From contig BDSL01000092.1 of the NCBI GenBank assembly GCA_003116995.1, forward strand, positions 310,001 to 374,000: DNA of 64,000 bases, written 5' to 3'. Below the pieces are notes generated by a model that was not told where the DNA came from, ran no database searches, and saw only the letters and a program-made list of their open reading frames with translations. Shown here one piece after another: positions 25,301 to 36,118 of the stretch (its first letter is position 1; the number at the start of each line of letters is the position of its first letter). This stretch comes from Yamagishiella unicocca. Its lineage: Eukaryota; Chlorophyta; Chlorophyceae; Chlamydomonadales; Volvocaceae. A program made the translations under genes and the position numbers.

Positions 25301-28300
25301 CTAGTGGCCTCAAATCTGAGAGCTATGCGCCAGACGGTATAACTCCCGGGGATTCCTATAAACCACGCCAGGCTTCGGCCGGAGTACGGATCACTATTAT
25401 TATTATTATTAATTATTGCTCCTCACTGCTCCGTCTCTCATTCTATCACCGCTGCGTGCTCGCCCCACCACTACCTCGCTTACCACTTGTTTCTTCCTCT
25501 TCACCTCCCCTCTCTCCCCGTTGCAGCAAGGCCTGTCCCACCTACACTTGGCCAGTCTCCATGGAATGAAGGATGTGGTGGGTCTGCTGCTGCAGAGGGG
25601 CGCGAAGCTGACCAGTTTGGACAAGGTAGGGATGAGGGCGACACGCCACACACACCACCGTACACAGCGCCGTACATGCAGTTCACGTGTCTGCACTGCC
25701 GCTCCTCTATTGCGCTGGTGATGTGGTGGTGACGACGGGGTACTTTCGCCGCCGCCTCGAACTGCCCCCCTCGGTCATCATTACTCTCACCCCCGCTACA
25801 CACATCACCCCTGCAGAACGGGTCCACACCGCTGCATGTAGCCTGCAGCTCCGGCCACTTGGAGGTGGTGGAAATGCTCCTGCGGTGGGGGGCGGACGTG
25901 ACGATCCCAGACTGGGTATGTACGTGTATGTACGGCTACACATACCCACAGGGTGGGCGGGTGGGTGATGGCCATATCAGCCCAGTCTTGGCCCTCAGAC
26001 AGATCACTCTGAACAGACCTTGCAGTGGATCGTGGAGGTCCCTCGGAGCCCTGAGCGCACTGGCCTGTCCGTCGCATGTGTGTATGTTGTAACTTGCTTG
26101 GTAGCATTGCGGCCCCCTCCATCGCTGTGCCACACCCTGCGGCCTGCTGCCGGCAGAGGGTGAAGACACTGTCCCAGCAGTAGCTAGTGTCAGCCTGAGT
26201 GCGCCGTGTGGCGGCAGCAGCAGCCCCCCCAATCTGCTCCGGCACATGCAGCGGTCTACCTATCTGCTCCCGCATGCTGATGTGTTTATGCCATACCGTA
26301 TGATGACACACCCTGTCACCACCCGCAGACCAGCAACACACCGTTCCATGTGTCCGTTGACAAGGGGCACGTGAAAGTCGTTGAGCGGCTTCTGTCTGCA
26401 CCTGGGGTGGATGTGAACGATAAGAACAAGGTGGGTAGGCAGCCAAGGCTCTTGGGCGAGCGGAGGTGGAGGGGGAGGCGGGCTCACGGCGCCCAGCACG
26501 TGCTACCATGTCTGTGGAGGGGTTGTGAGGAGGGGGGGACGGGCTTATGGCGCCCAGCACGTGCGGAGGCATTGATTGGTCTGGTTTATGGGGAACATCG
26601 AATATAAGGTTTCAACTAGCCAGGAGGCCAATGTCACATGGACTTCGGGATATGGATGGACGTATACTTGGGCGTAAGGACCCGCATCAAGCTCGTGATT
26701 GCTGGGCATACACACGTCGGCATACACACGTTGTGTTGCAAACGCAAGTTTCACTGTTGCTAATTGCGCCCGCCGATCGATCCAATTCTCTCAAGGGTTC
26801 CTCCTGCCCACCCACGCACCCCGGACTCCAAACGTATGTCACAAACGGTTTTTCCTTGTCTATGTGTTCTCCGCACAAACCCGCGCGCCTGGGCCCCGCC
26901 CGAGCATCCAAGCAACGAACCCGAACCCCGGAATTGCTTCTTTGGCTGCGTCAGAAAAGCCTCCGGAACGGGCTACACAAGGCGAGCCACCGGGGGTATC
27001 ACGAGCTGGTGGAGTTGCTCATTGGAGCAGGCGGCAACGTGAACGACAAGGACTCGGTGCGTACTACCAACCCGGCTGGCCGTCTATCTCCTTGATTTCG
27101 GCTCTTCGCCTGTGAAGCAGCAGCAAGGCAGCAGCAAGGCCCAGCGAGCAAGGCAGCAAGGCAACAAGGCAGGCCTGCTGTGTGGTGGCTCGCCTGATAG
27201 AGGGTCGAGCATGAGTTGCAGTCCGGGAGGGGTAATGATGAAGCCTTTACAGTCGGCCATGATGAGGGTCATGGAAGATGAACCGACGATGAGACCTTAG
27301 ACATACCCAGGATATCTATCTCCACAGCGAGCCACCGTAGTGAAGCGGAAGCGGCTACTCGTCTTACAACGGCCCAAGAGTATAAGGTGTACAGCCAAAT
27401 AATACTATCTAGTGATAATTGTTCGGTGCGCGTCAACCGGATATCATGACTACAGCGACCATGCTTTCGCATTAAACGGTCACGTCTGATGTTACACGCA
27501 ATGTAGAACCGTCCTATCTTCAGATATGTCCGAGTCATTGCAGAAGGCAGGGCCCATCAGAGGCCGCTGAGCCAGGGTCAGCAGCATGCATAGGCATGCG
27601 GGTTCATCAGAAAGCCCCGATCCCGCAACTAGCATTCATGCTGCCCGCGACGCGACGTTTACCAATGTGGCCGCCAGTAGGCAGCAGCATCACACATGGA
27701 CCTTACCTCCCCTCTCCTTGTCACGTGCATTGATGCGCCATCGTGTCGACCCGCAGGCACAGGACACTCCGCTGCACGACTCCTGCTTGGCAGGCCATCC
27801 CCACGTGGTGCGGATGCTGCTGGACGCGGGCGCGGAGGTGGAGGCCAAGAACAAGGCACGTGTATGTGTAAGGGGGGAGGATCAATATCTCGGTCTGGGA
27901 TGATGGCAATCGTGGTGCTGCACTGTGCTGCCGAGAATCATCGGGTTCCATTTGTCGGTACCCGCCGCCCTGGCTATCCAGCTAGGTAGCCTGCGTATCT
28001 TGTGACCTTACGTGTGTGAGTGTGCGCGCGTGCTCACTACCCCCGCTCGCAGGATGGTTCGACACCTCTAATGCTGGCAAGCAACGGCGGGCACCAGGAG
28101 GTGGCGAGGATGCTTTTGCGCAAGGGGGCAGATGTGCACGCCAAGGGGGTGAGCAGCAGCAGTCCTCGTCAGGGAGTAAACAAGCAATCACACGGCGGGA
28201 TACCTGGCGGGGCCGTGCGTTCATTCCGAGTGTTGCCAAGCAAGATGCCCATTGCCAGACCTCAGTTGTTGCCAGCAATTGTGAGCTTGCCAAACGCCGG

Positions 28301-30325
28301 ATGTGCGCCAAACACGTGCGGATTTCCCCTCCTTGGCGTGTCTTGTTAAAATATAGCAGAAACGAGGAACAATGCTGAAACCTTCTTGTGTCAGTATACC
28401 GCTAATAAGCCGCGACACTTCACGGACAATGGATGTGTCAGGCCTCAGCACGGACCGCCCTGCACAAGGCAAGCGTCCGCGGCAATCTGCAAATGGCAGA
28501 GCTGCTACTTAGGGAGGGAGGCGCGGACGTCAACGCCACGGACGCGGTGGGTGATGGGTCGTACGCTCATGGGTCGTACTCTCACGGCGGGTCGTACACG
28601 GTCGGTCGCGGACGTGTTCGGGCGCCTGACTATCGGGTTATTAGCGATGTGCAGCTTCCACGGGTATGGGCGGGGCGTGCGGGTGACAGACTAGCAGCAT
28701 AGCAATGGTGGTGACGAGGGGCGGGCAAATCCTCGACGCCTCAAGATCCCCGTAAGCTGGGGTCCTTACACCGCCTGTCATCCACGGTGTCGCCTTTTCA
28801 TGCATGCTTACACTCCCACTGTGCGGCGGGTGTACGAACGTGGCGCCACGATGGTTGTACGACGCTACGCGACGCGCAGTTCGGAAATGAAGGCGGGGAT
28901 GGACATGGGGGAGGAACTAAAGGGGCGTGGGGCATTGGAGCCAAGCTCAGCACGGTGTGTATATGGTTGGAAGCAAGGGAGGTGGCTTGGCTCCATCCTT
29001 CCACGGAAGCCACAGCATCAGCGTTTACGTAGGGTACTCTTGGGAGTTCCTTAGGAGGTCAGGCATGCCTGTCGTGTGCTGGTGGATGGGAAAAGGGACA
29101 ACGCATGGCCGCTCGCCCTGCACTACTTACTCCTAGTCATTGTGTCGGCACTCACCCAGGCTCGGCCCCGCGCCTCCCTTCCCTCCTCATGCAGGGTGGG
29201 GATACCGCGCTGCACGACGCCTCCCGTGCCGGCCACGCGGACGTTGTGGAGATGCTGATCGGCAGGAAGGCAGATATTGACGTGTGCAACAAGGTGGGGG
29301 TGGGGTTTTAGGGTTTTAAGGGTGGGGTTGGTAGTATGGCAGATGGTTGCGTGATGCTGCCGAGTAGTGGGTGTGCGGCACATCAGCGGCTGCTTCCATT
29401 GGCCAATCAAGTGGGGCATTTGCGGCAGCAGGGGAGGTGTCCGAGTAGGCCTTCTCGGATTTAAAGGGTGGTGGACAGCGCTTTGTGGCATCCATTCAGC
29501 TAGCAGGGGGCCCGACGGATAGTGACAGCTCGCACGAGGCGCTAGGGGGGGAAGATTCCAAATTTTCAAATTTTGCCAGCCGTGAAAGAAAGCGTTAAGC
29601 CAGTTTCCGTGCATGGTAAGCTGCCCTTGAATCTGTTTAACGGGCCCGCCGTCCTGCCGTTTCTCAGCCTGTTAAGTTGCTAAATCATTGATTTAACCCA
29701 TATAGCCGTTTGGTAGGGCGCTGTACACCCCTCCCTGCCTTAACAACCTTTGTTGCTGTCACATGGCAGGACGGCAACACGGCCCTCCACCTGGCCGCAC
29801 AAGAGGAGTGGAATCCGGTAATCAAGAGCCTGGTGGAGGCGGGCGCGAATTTGAAAATCCTTAACAACGTACGTGGTCCCCCAGCACCAGTGGCTACCGG
29901 CAAGCGGCCCCACGCTAAGCGGAACACCTTGTTGCCGTAGCGTTGTGGCTGTTGTGGGCAGCACCCCTCGGATCGGCCGCTTTCCGCTGCTCGGCCGCGA
30001 CGCATGCTTCCTGCCGCCTAGCGTGGCTCGTGCTACGTACCCCCCTTGCCGTACCGCCCATGACTCATGCTCCGCTCCTCGCCTTACCGCCCCTGACCCA
30101 TGCCCACCTCCTATCCTTACCACGTGCTACTGCTGTGTGCATTTCCATGCCGTTGCCTCTGTCTTGCCTTCTTCCAATGACTGCCCCTTGTGGTGCCCAT
30201 TGTGATCCCACTGCTGATGCCACCGCCCGGCTGCACAGGATGGCAAAGGTCCCGCAGACATAAATGCCAAAGTAAGAGTCACAGCCTTACGAATCCGAAG
30301 CCGAAGGCTTGCCAACCATGGCTGA
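13395..30325 (+). CDS. XKR-like membrane protein with LRR and ankyrin arrays, copy 1 (23 exons, 2570 codons)
   Basis: Exons: 13395-14267, 14457-14948, 15279-15524, 15888-17180, 18132-18485, 18720-18920, 19276-20874, 21266-21532, 21974-22814, 23219-23481, twelve ankyrin exons (separate entry), and 30239-30325 with TGA. All joins keep frame; all introns are phase 0 except the one after 22814 (phase 1). Residues ~270-540 look XKR-like: FVYDVVMDALVAK joins NMFSTDGYRTFGILVVVFML across intron 1, then hydrophobic helices, the signature-like LPLECFLESLPQLIIQ, and another helix in exon 3 (AQLAMVMVTLIL). Exons 5-10 carry ribonuclease-inhibitor-type LRRs (LRSVDLSFNNIGDNGVKLLA; the exon 5/6 join gives LNAILLAGCGMGATGANALA; exon 7 LQVLRLVGCQLSSEAA; the exon 9/10 join restores another). 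Exon 9 has Gln-rich runs. The first ~250 residues are low complexity. Likely an integral membrane protein with large binding arrays; the sensor role is inference. Confidence 0.82.
14457..15524 (+). other. XKR-like transmembrane module, copy 1 (exons 2-3)
   Basis: Exon 2 (164 codons) contains hydrophobic stretches TFGILVVVFMLVHYPFTYVM and LHMFFYVLLIVFGIPLIPVM, a spacer with poly-Ser, and RLPLECFLESLPQLIIQ. XK-related proteins characteristically have an E-x-x-LES-x-PQL-x-x-Q element after the first helices, which this matches. Exon 3 (82 codons) adds VTKTFLLMSITSSTAQLAMV and a further hydrophobic segment ending LWALWGLQ. The module is shorter than a full metazoan XKR, so the fold may be partial. 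Confidence 0.6.
18132..23481 (+). other. Leucine-rich repeat region, copy 1 (exons 5-10)
   Basis: LRRs of the ribonuclease-inhibitor/NLRC type (L-x-x-L-x-L-x-x-(N/C)-x-(I/L)-x-x-x-(G/A)) occur in exon 5 (LETLKLRAIGL, LRSVDLSFNNIGDNG), across exons 5/6, in exon 7 (LQVLRLVGCQLSSEA, LQHLELHRNPKLGHWG), across exons 9/10 and in exon 10 (LHHLDVSGCRLVPE, LEQLLVGG). Long Ser/Ala/Gln-rich insertions separate the canonical repeats in exons 7-9, so the solenoid is interrupted or the insertions loop out. Confidence 0.8.
23718..29868 (+). other. Ankyrin array, one repeat per exon, copy 1 (12 exons)
   Basis: Exons: 23718-23810, 24082-24186, 24585-24683, 25527-25625, 25817-25915, 26329-26430, 26955-27056, 27757-27855, 28053-28148, 28442-28546, 29195-29293, 29770-29868. 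Lengths are 93-105 nt, mostly 99 (33 codons). Each encodes one ankyrin repeat from the x-G-x-T-P/A-L-H start to the ADVN-type end, for example NGSTPLHVACSSGHLEVVEM and DGNTALHLAA. Every exon starts and ends in phase 0, so any can be skipped or duplicated without breaking frame. The donor of the exon ending at 27855 is AAG|GCACGT, a possible GC-AG intron; a GT donor 12 nt downstream (27868) is the alternative and would add ARVC to the repeat. Confidence 0.9.
24905..25418 (+). repeat. Candidate tRNA-headed retroposon with (ATT)n tail, in an ankyrin intron
   Basis: Within intron 13 (24684-25526). The head has a B-box-like GGTTCGATTCT (24957-24967) just after a perfect hairpin gattgtt-tacc-aacaatc (24936-24953). 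The tail is ctattattattattattaattatt (25393-25418). Together these resemble a tRNA-derived SINE, although the A box is poor and 24985-25110 could be unrelated. The same insertion is in copy 2 (49618-50133), so it predates the duplication. Confidence 0.4.
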
Positions 30326-30724
30326 GGAAACGACTGACATGTAGCGCCACATGACATTATGCCGTGCCAGCAACAGCAGCAGCAGGGACTGCAGCAACGG
30401 GACCAGCAGCAGCCAGACGGTATTGAGGCTGGGCTGTCAAGGCAGCCCACAGCTGGCGCCACGTATGTATGTTTATTGTGAAGTCACTACTGACTTTGAA
30501 ACGCATGGATATGTATGGCAAGTCGTGCTCCTTGGCGCTAGGGTGGCAAATGGATGTCTTCACCATTCAGCCTGTACCGGTACGACTGAGAGGCTTGTGA
30601 CACGTATGTGCGGCTGCTGGCTGGGTAGGTATATGAATGAACGTGTCCAGCGCCTGCCCGGTGTGCACGCATACATGGGGGTTCCATTCGTAGCCCAATA
30701 AAAGAAGTTCCTGAACTCGAGTAG

Positions 30725-30729
30725 TGTAA
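30725..30729 (+). terminator. Possible UGUAA polyadenylation signal
   Basis: TGTAA is the usual poly(A) signal of volvocine algae. This one, about 400 bp after the stop at 30325, is the first I see downstream on the plus strand. Copy 2 has the same at 55524-55528. Confidence 0.3.
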
Positions 30730-31189
30730 CCTCGGCTGTCCTCCATTCTAAGACTGACATATAACCGCTGGTTCGGAATAGATAGCTTCAAGCACCACGC
30801 GTACGTACGTGTGGCCTACCTTCTGTGCGTACCCTATGGGCCAGAGGAAGGCGGGGTGATGGCGGCTTATGACAGGGCGGGTGAGCAATTGCGCTTGTGG
30901 ACGGATGAGGCTCCTACCGTCCTGCACTATTCGGTTGGAGGTTTTTTATTTAGAGGGGCGGCGGGACACGAGGGGCGATGGCCCGACACTGCCGCTGGAT
31001 GTTGACGTTGGTGTGTATGTGTTCCTTATTACTCCATAGAACACATGTGGCAGGTTGTGTGAGACATGTAGCTGCTGTTTGTGGACCCCTGGCTACTGAC
31101 ATTGTGGTCGTCGCTCACATGGCATCACTTGTGAGGTTACTGTGTTTGCACTAAGGCTTACCCTGCATGAACAGTCTACACGACCTTCA

Positions 31190-31370
31190 GACAGTGCGGT
31201 TCATCCCTCCTCTCCCCCCTGCGGTAGCCTTTGGGACAGCGTGCTTCGTTCCTTCTCTCACCCTGTGGTAGCCCCTTGGACAGCGCGGTTCATCCCTGCT
31301 TTCCCCTTACGGTAGCCTTTTGGATAGCGCGGTTCATCCCCCCTTTCCCCTAGCGACTGCTCTTTGGGAG
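31190..31370. repeat. ~40-bp minisatellite, about four units (copy 1)
   Basis: Units of the form ggacagcgcggttcatccc + pyrimidine run + ggtagcctttt. Copy 2 has about ten units at 56326-56830, so the array has changed length since duplication. Confidence 0.85.
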
Positions 31371-31469
31371 CCAGCCATGTGAGAGGAGGACGACCAGGCG
31401 CCAGTAAGCGAACGGACGGAGGGGGTTGGGAGGAGGACCTGGAAAGGCGTGTAGAGCGAGCAGCGACCC

Positions 31470-31990
31470 GTGGGGCCCAGGGGTGAAAGCACAGCCAACG
31501 CCGCCAGGCCTGAGTGCCTACTACGACGCGGTGCTGGACCCGCCGGCTGGCTGGGAGGCGCGGGCGGACCGGCGGGATGGGGCTGGCAACGGGTCCAGGA
31601 GGCGGGATGGGAGCTGGCAACGGGTCCAGGAGGCGGGTTGGGAGCTGGCAGTGTGGCGGGGTGGGAGCTGACAGTGTGGCGGCAGACCGTGCGGCCGGGC
31701 CTGACGCTGCAGACGTGCAGCCCAGCAGCGGATGTGCTGTCGTACATAAAGGACTATTGGTGTCGCTCGCACCCGGGCCACGTGGTGCAGACACGCGACC
31801 CAGTAGTCCGGGCGGCCTGCAGGGGCAGCTGTCGCATCTCTCAATGGTGGTCACGTTGGTGGGGCGGCAGGGGCCGTACTGCCGGCTGGGCTGCACGAGC
31901 AGCAGCGGGAATCCGTGCGAGTCAGCTGCAGCGGTGCCTCAGGGCTACCGTAAGGGATGCACTAAGGCAGCCAGCCGTGAGGCAGTGATT
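31470..31990 (+). CDS. Possible Argonaute-like fragment, copy 1 (uncertain)
   Basis: No complete gene is visible. A plus-strand reading contains VWRQTVRPGLTLQTCSPAAD followed by VLSYIKD; this faintly recalls the Argonaute linker-1 pattern W-x-G-x-x-Q-S-(V/L)-R-P-x-x-G-L-x-L preceding the PAZ domain. After a frame change near 31800 the text MVVTLVGRQGPYCRLGCTSS resembles the PAZ-type V-x-V-x-x-x-G-R-x-Y-R-(V/I) stretch. A 23-bp repeat (two units at 31639-31682) lies just upstream and changes frame with copy number. The block recurs at 57684-58338. It may be a pseudogene fragment, or unrelated non-coding DNA that happens to stay open. The minus-strand open frames across it are shadows. Confidence 0.25.
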
Positions 31991-32165
31991 TTTTTGAGGA
32001 ATAATCTTTTTAGGGATAAATCGGGTTTCTTGGGCTGGAAAAAAGGAATCGAGCGCAGTCCAGCCGTACGTTTTCGTTTTTTTCGAAAATTGCCTGTTTT
32101 CGCGAAGGCCCACCTAATTTATACTAAAAGGAGTCATGAAATCACTTTAGGATTAATGGTGAACC

Positions 32166-32654
32166 ATGCATTGCTCTAAGAAGGTCATGCCTGGAAGTCA
32201 ACGGGGCATAGGAACATTTTTGACTGGTCTGAACGCGGCAAAGTACTCTGGTCCTAAGCTTCCCAAGCGCAGAAGGCCACCTAAGGAACAAAATAACGCC
32301 GACAGTAAACAATGCGAAGACCTTTCGGAAGCCGCTGGGGACGACATGGGCAACGCTGCAGCATTGCTGCAGCCGCAGCTCGTGACAGCCGACTCCAACA
32401 TCCTTACCCCAAGCGCTCACGATGACCGTCATGTGCGTAAACGTCAGCTTAATGAGGCCGATGAACTTAGCGACGACGGCGACGGCGATGAGGACCGCGA
32501 GGGGGACCGCAACCGGGAGATGAGGGGGCAGCAACCCAAACCCCCAGGACGCCCACCACCAAGAAACCCCGACAGCAGAGCCGGCCACAAACGCAGCGCG
32601 TGCGCAAGGGCCAAAGCGATGGTGCGTGGATGGGCACTCATTTTTGACTTGTAA
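32166..32654 (+). CDS. Hypothetical 162-codon protein with nuclear-localisation-like clusters
   Basis: ATG at 32166, stop at 32652-32654. The sequence has a basic cluster KLPKRRRPPK, an acidic run DELSDDGDGDEDREGDRNRE and a second basic C-terminal part (GHKRSACARAKA). There are no domain motifs. It lies just right of duplication copy 1 and has no counterpart in copy 2, so it belongs to the spacer. Its charge pattern suggests a nuclear or nucleic-acid-binding protein or a transposon-derived exon. Downstream at 32748-32758 is an 11-nt A run preceded by ggttcttc, compatible with a retroposed 3' end. Gene reality is uncertain because there are no introns and no family support. Confidence 0.35.
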   Translation: MHCSKKVMPGSQRGIGTFLTGLNAAKYSGPKLPKRRRPPKEQNNADSKQCEDLSEAAGDDMGNAAALLQPQLVTADSNILTPSAHDDRHVRKRQLNEADELSDDGDGDEDREGDRNREMRGQQPKPPGRPPPRNPDSRAGHKRSACARAKAMVRGWALIFDL

Positions 32655-34800
32655 TTTAAGGGGGGGTTCTGGGGGGGGCCGAAGCCCCCCCCAGCGCCTC
32701 ACAGAAAAGGAACAGAAAATTAGTCCGGACGGAAAACTGGTTCTTCAAAAAAAAAAAACGGCGTGAGGGGTATAAGGAGCATGGAGTGGTGCCGATGATG
32801 GAAACCTAGGTGCGGCGGCTGGCGGCATACCTGCACCAAGTCTCCACTGCGGCCACTGCGTCAATTAGCAGAGCCGGTGTTGGCCCCACGGTGTGTACAC
32901 TGACGTGGCATACACGGATCCGAGGTAGGGCATGATGTAGGCGAAGTTGGTACTGCAGGATTTCCGGGAGCCGGGCAAGCCCCGGCGGCTGTACAGCCGC
33001 TTCCCGCTGCCGCTGCCCTGGCCCGGGCGGCATGTACTCAGCAGAGCGCAGTTTGCTGGCCGCGGAGCCGGGCACCAAGACCGTGACTGCCTGCGCAGCT
33101 GCAACATGGTGTCGTGCCTAATCCGGCGGCAGAGGGAGGACCGGCGGGGTTGCAGGGCCATGCTGTTGAGCACATCGTGTCCGGACCAGCGGCTGCGTCT
33201 GCACCTGGAGATTGTACGAGGGGGAGGCCGTGCACATACACTTACAAGCGGGGGGGCACTGCAGCATGCGCAGGCACGCGGGACAAGCCGGGCCGAGCTG
33301 CATGAGTTGGGGCAGATCAAATCGCCTGCTATGCTGCTTGCACGGTACCTGCGCTCCACGCGGCAAGAGCAGGGGTCGTGGAGGGTTTGTCGCTCGGGTA
33401 GTTGAGCTGTTGGGCTCCTAGGAAACTGCAAGGAGCAGCTGCTCTGTCCTGGGCTGGTTAGCCCATCGCCGTACGCTCCCTAGCCCGGCCGTTGCGAGGG
33501 ACCCAGGGGTTAAGGTACCGTCATCTCGATACTCTCCTGCTATCTATCTGTGTGATATGAATGAAAGGTTTCAGGCCAGGTGGCTGCATTCACTTCCAAC
33601 CGTTACTATTAACTCGCACGTAGCCCGGCGGGCCAGGCAGCGATGCACTTGATTTGGCAAAACGGACACCTTTCAGAACCGACGCCCTGAGGACGCCCGC
33701 AACCACCTGGGCTATTGGAGGCACGGGTATCAACTAGCCATACATCGGCCTTCCGATCCCCCTTCCCTCGCGCGACTTGGCCCAATAAGGTCGTGCGTGC
33801 GGAGATGCTCCGCAATCACGGCTCTTTAGCCAAGTCGCCAAGTCCTGGTTCCTCGAGTCGTATCTAGCCGCGTGTTTGGTTTATCGGATTGCTGCGGAGC
33901 CCGTTGTTTGCCGACTGCGTATAAGCGACATGCCGCTGTCGTTTGTACGCGCTCGCCCTTGCCCCCAAAATGTCGGTCAGCAACAAATGCTGCCCTGGGC
34001 TCGTGCTCAGCGAGTCTCCAAGAAAGAGTGTTGCCGTACATGCGTACATAACGCGGGTGTGCGCGAGCCCTCCTCCGTCGGAACAACCGCCTAGCTCGTC
34101 GAACGTAGCATGGTGGTTGATGATCGTGCCCGCCCACCACCATGCGCCTGCCTCCTCTGTCCTCTGCTCCGTCCCTCCGCTCCGTCCTGCGCGCGGCCTT
34201 ACTCGCTCCCTTCGACCTAGGGTGGGTCCGTCCGTCAGTCAGGTTGCCTCGCGATGCAGCCATGGGCCGCGTCCCGCCACACCGCTCCGCACCCGCGTGC
34301 AGCCGGCGCCCCCTCACGTCCCGCCCTCCCTCGCTCCGGCGAACACAGGTCAGCCCCACAGCTCAGCCTGCCGCCTACTGCTCTGTGTCTGTCTGTTCTA
34401 TACGCACACGTCCACCGTGTGGCTCCAGTGCGGCTCCAGCGCAGCGCGCTGGCGGAGTGTACGGACCCCCCCCTCCCGCGGCCGCACTTGCCCGAGAGGC
34501 AGCCCCGCCTCGCCCCTGGGCTTCCTCTCATTTCCCCGCCCATGTTGCTGCAGTGCCTCCTAATCTCCCCAACCTCGTCAACACACAGGTACACCAGGCG
34601 CCGTCCAGGGCCCCAATCCCCCATTACTAAGAGTGATCGACTACATGCACGTGCGCAGAGTACGTCAGGCCGTACGTGCAGCTGTACTCGCCTGAGCGTT
34701 CGTCACGTGTTGTGGTTTGGACGCGGAGCAGTGAGCGCGCGGCCGCCACGCTACGGTCGCCCTGTCAATCGCACCGACATCGTCACGGCGACCCATGGGT
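32655..34800. other. Spacer without a supported gene
   Basis: Open frames exist on both strands (for example minus 32806-33078 with PEILQYQLRLHHALPRIRV, and plus 34142-34630), but none shows a family motif, consistent splicing or codon pattern that I can defend. GC-rich Pro/Arg frames around 34140-34640 are typical shadows of composition. Confidence 0.4.
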
Positions 34801-34802
34801 CA

Positions 34803-36110
34803 TCAGCCGTCCCCCACGAGTCCCCCGCCCGCCCCCAACGCCCCCTGTAAATCCTCCCCTTCCAGAGGCGCCGGTCCCATCGACCCCGCGATTGCTGCTC
34901 CAGTCAGTATTGGGCCCCCGGGCCCCCCGACCAGATTCCCGCTTCCGCTTTCGCGCAAGCCGCCCCCGCCGCCCGCCCCGGGCGGCTGCGGAGGCGCGCC
35001 CGATGGGAAGCCGTCCATGGGCGGTAGCCGCTCGCGACTTATGGGCCGCGGCACCACCATGGCTTCGAGCTGTTTGATGCGGGCCTCTTTTACAATCATC
35101 TGGGGAGCAGGAGCAGGAGAGGGAGGAAGGGGGAGGAGGCGGGACAAGCTGCCGGTCAGCACCATCATCACAGTCATCGTCAGCATCATCATCATAACCA
35201 TTGTCACAGTCATCGGCAGAATCTCGGACCGACAATGGGGATTGCTGGGAGCCGGCAGTGGCGGACAGGGCACAAAGGCGATACAGAGATGTTGCGGCAA
35301 GCCTGCAGAGATAGCATGCACCTCCGTCTCCCCAACATGACATACATCCATATGACACACCCACATGCGAAGTTCACGAAGCTGCCCCCTTCACCCACCT
35401 CTCCGTCCCCTTCCCGCCGACCCGCACCCACCTTCTCTCTCAACCGCGCGATGAGGTCTCGCTGCATCTCCAGCTCGCGCCGGAGGCTCTCCGCCTGGCT
35501 GCCGTCCGGACTGCCCAGCCGCCCGCCGCGGCCCTGGCTGGCCTTGTTGGCGACCACCGCCGCCGCCGCCGCCGCCCATCCCCTTGAGTGTTTTTATCTC
35601 TCGGCGCAGCTCGTTGATCTCCTTGATCAGCGCGGTGTTCTCCTGTGTGGGGGAGGAAGGTAGGGGCGACAGGGACGCTTGGTGGTTTCGGAGGATGTTG
35701 TGACGGCGCACAGGGGGCGTGTGTCCATGTCGGGGTGAAAGGACCAGCCAGGCCGCGGGGCACCTCATCCTTCCAAACAAAACTCCCCCAGCCAAGCTCG
35801 GACCGCTGGGTCCCAGGGGCTTCCCGCCTCTCCCCATAGCCACCCAAGCTGCCAGCTGCCCCCACCTGCATAATCCGCAGTTCGGTGCAGCTCACTGTCC
35901 TTCGCCAGCTTGCACTTGAGGCTGTCCACCTGGGGGGGGGAAGCCGGAGGGGGATACGTTCAACCCAAGCACCCCAAGCTTCAGGTCAGATTGCCCCTGC
36001 TGCAGGCCGGCGAGTCGAGTCAGGCAGGCTTCCATACGCCCCCTCTCCCTCCCTCTCCCCTCTTCCTGACGCCCAGCCGCGCACCGTCTTCTCCAGGTAC
36101 TCCCGCTGCC
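34803..36110 (-). pseudogene. C-terminal fragment of a CFAP57/FAP57-like ciliary coiled-coil protein
   Basis: Minus-strand pieces: up to 36110-36085 (RQREYLEKT), 35929-35875 (VDSLKCKLAKDSELHR), 35642-35432 (ENTALIKEINELRREIKTLK ... SLRRELEMQRDLIARLREK) and 35099-34803 (IVKEARIKQLEAMVVPRP, SRERLPPMDGFP, Gly/Pro-rich tail, TGA). The joins 36085/35929 and 35432/35099 are GT-AG and in frame. The coiled-coil pattern LEKTVDSLK-x-KLAKD ... EN-x-x-LI-x-EIN-x-LRRE is what I recall from the C-terminus of WDR65/CFAP57, an inner-dynein-arm-associated axonemal protein. Two frame breaks are seen: between HR and the following ELRIMQ-type text (bases apparently missing near 35885), and in the GGC run near 35570. 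Coding text stops at the duplication border 36119, and no upstream WD40 part is seen, so this looks like a truncated remnant. Confidence 0.5.
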
Positions 36111-36118
36111 TGGATCGT

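Larger units (their letters stand above)
3938..32085 (+). repeat. Segmental duplication, copy 1
   Basis: Nearly the whole interval reappears in the same orientation at 36119-58437. Homology starts abruptly at accaagaaacgcggccacgc (3938 and 36119) and ends after the ggctgg-A-run segment near 32085 and 58437. Exon sequences are almost identical between copies (exons 2 and 9 differ at few positions); introns differ by small indels. Three large differences exist: the Ty3 element 5081-10982 and the segment 10999-12907 are only in copy 1, and about 1.1 kb of minisatellite plus inverted repeat near 56500-57600 is only in copy 2. Copy 1 is about 20 kb without the two copy-1-specific segments. Confidence 0.97.

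Noticed and set aside
35645..35919. Plus-strand frames opposite the coiled-coil gene
   Set aside because: Minus-strand pieces show coiled-coil heptads and in-frame GT-AG joins; the plus frames do not.
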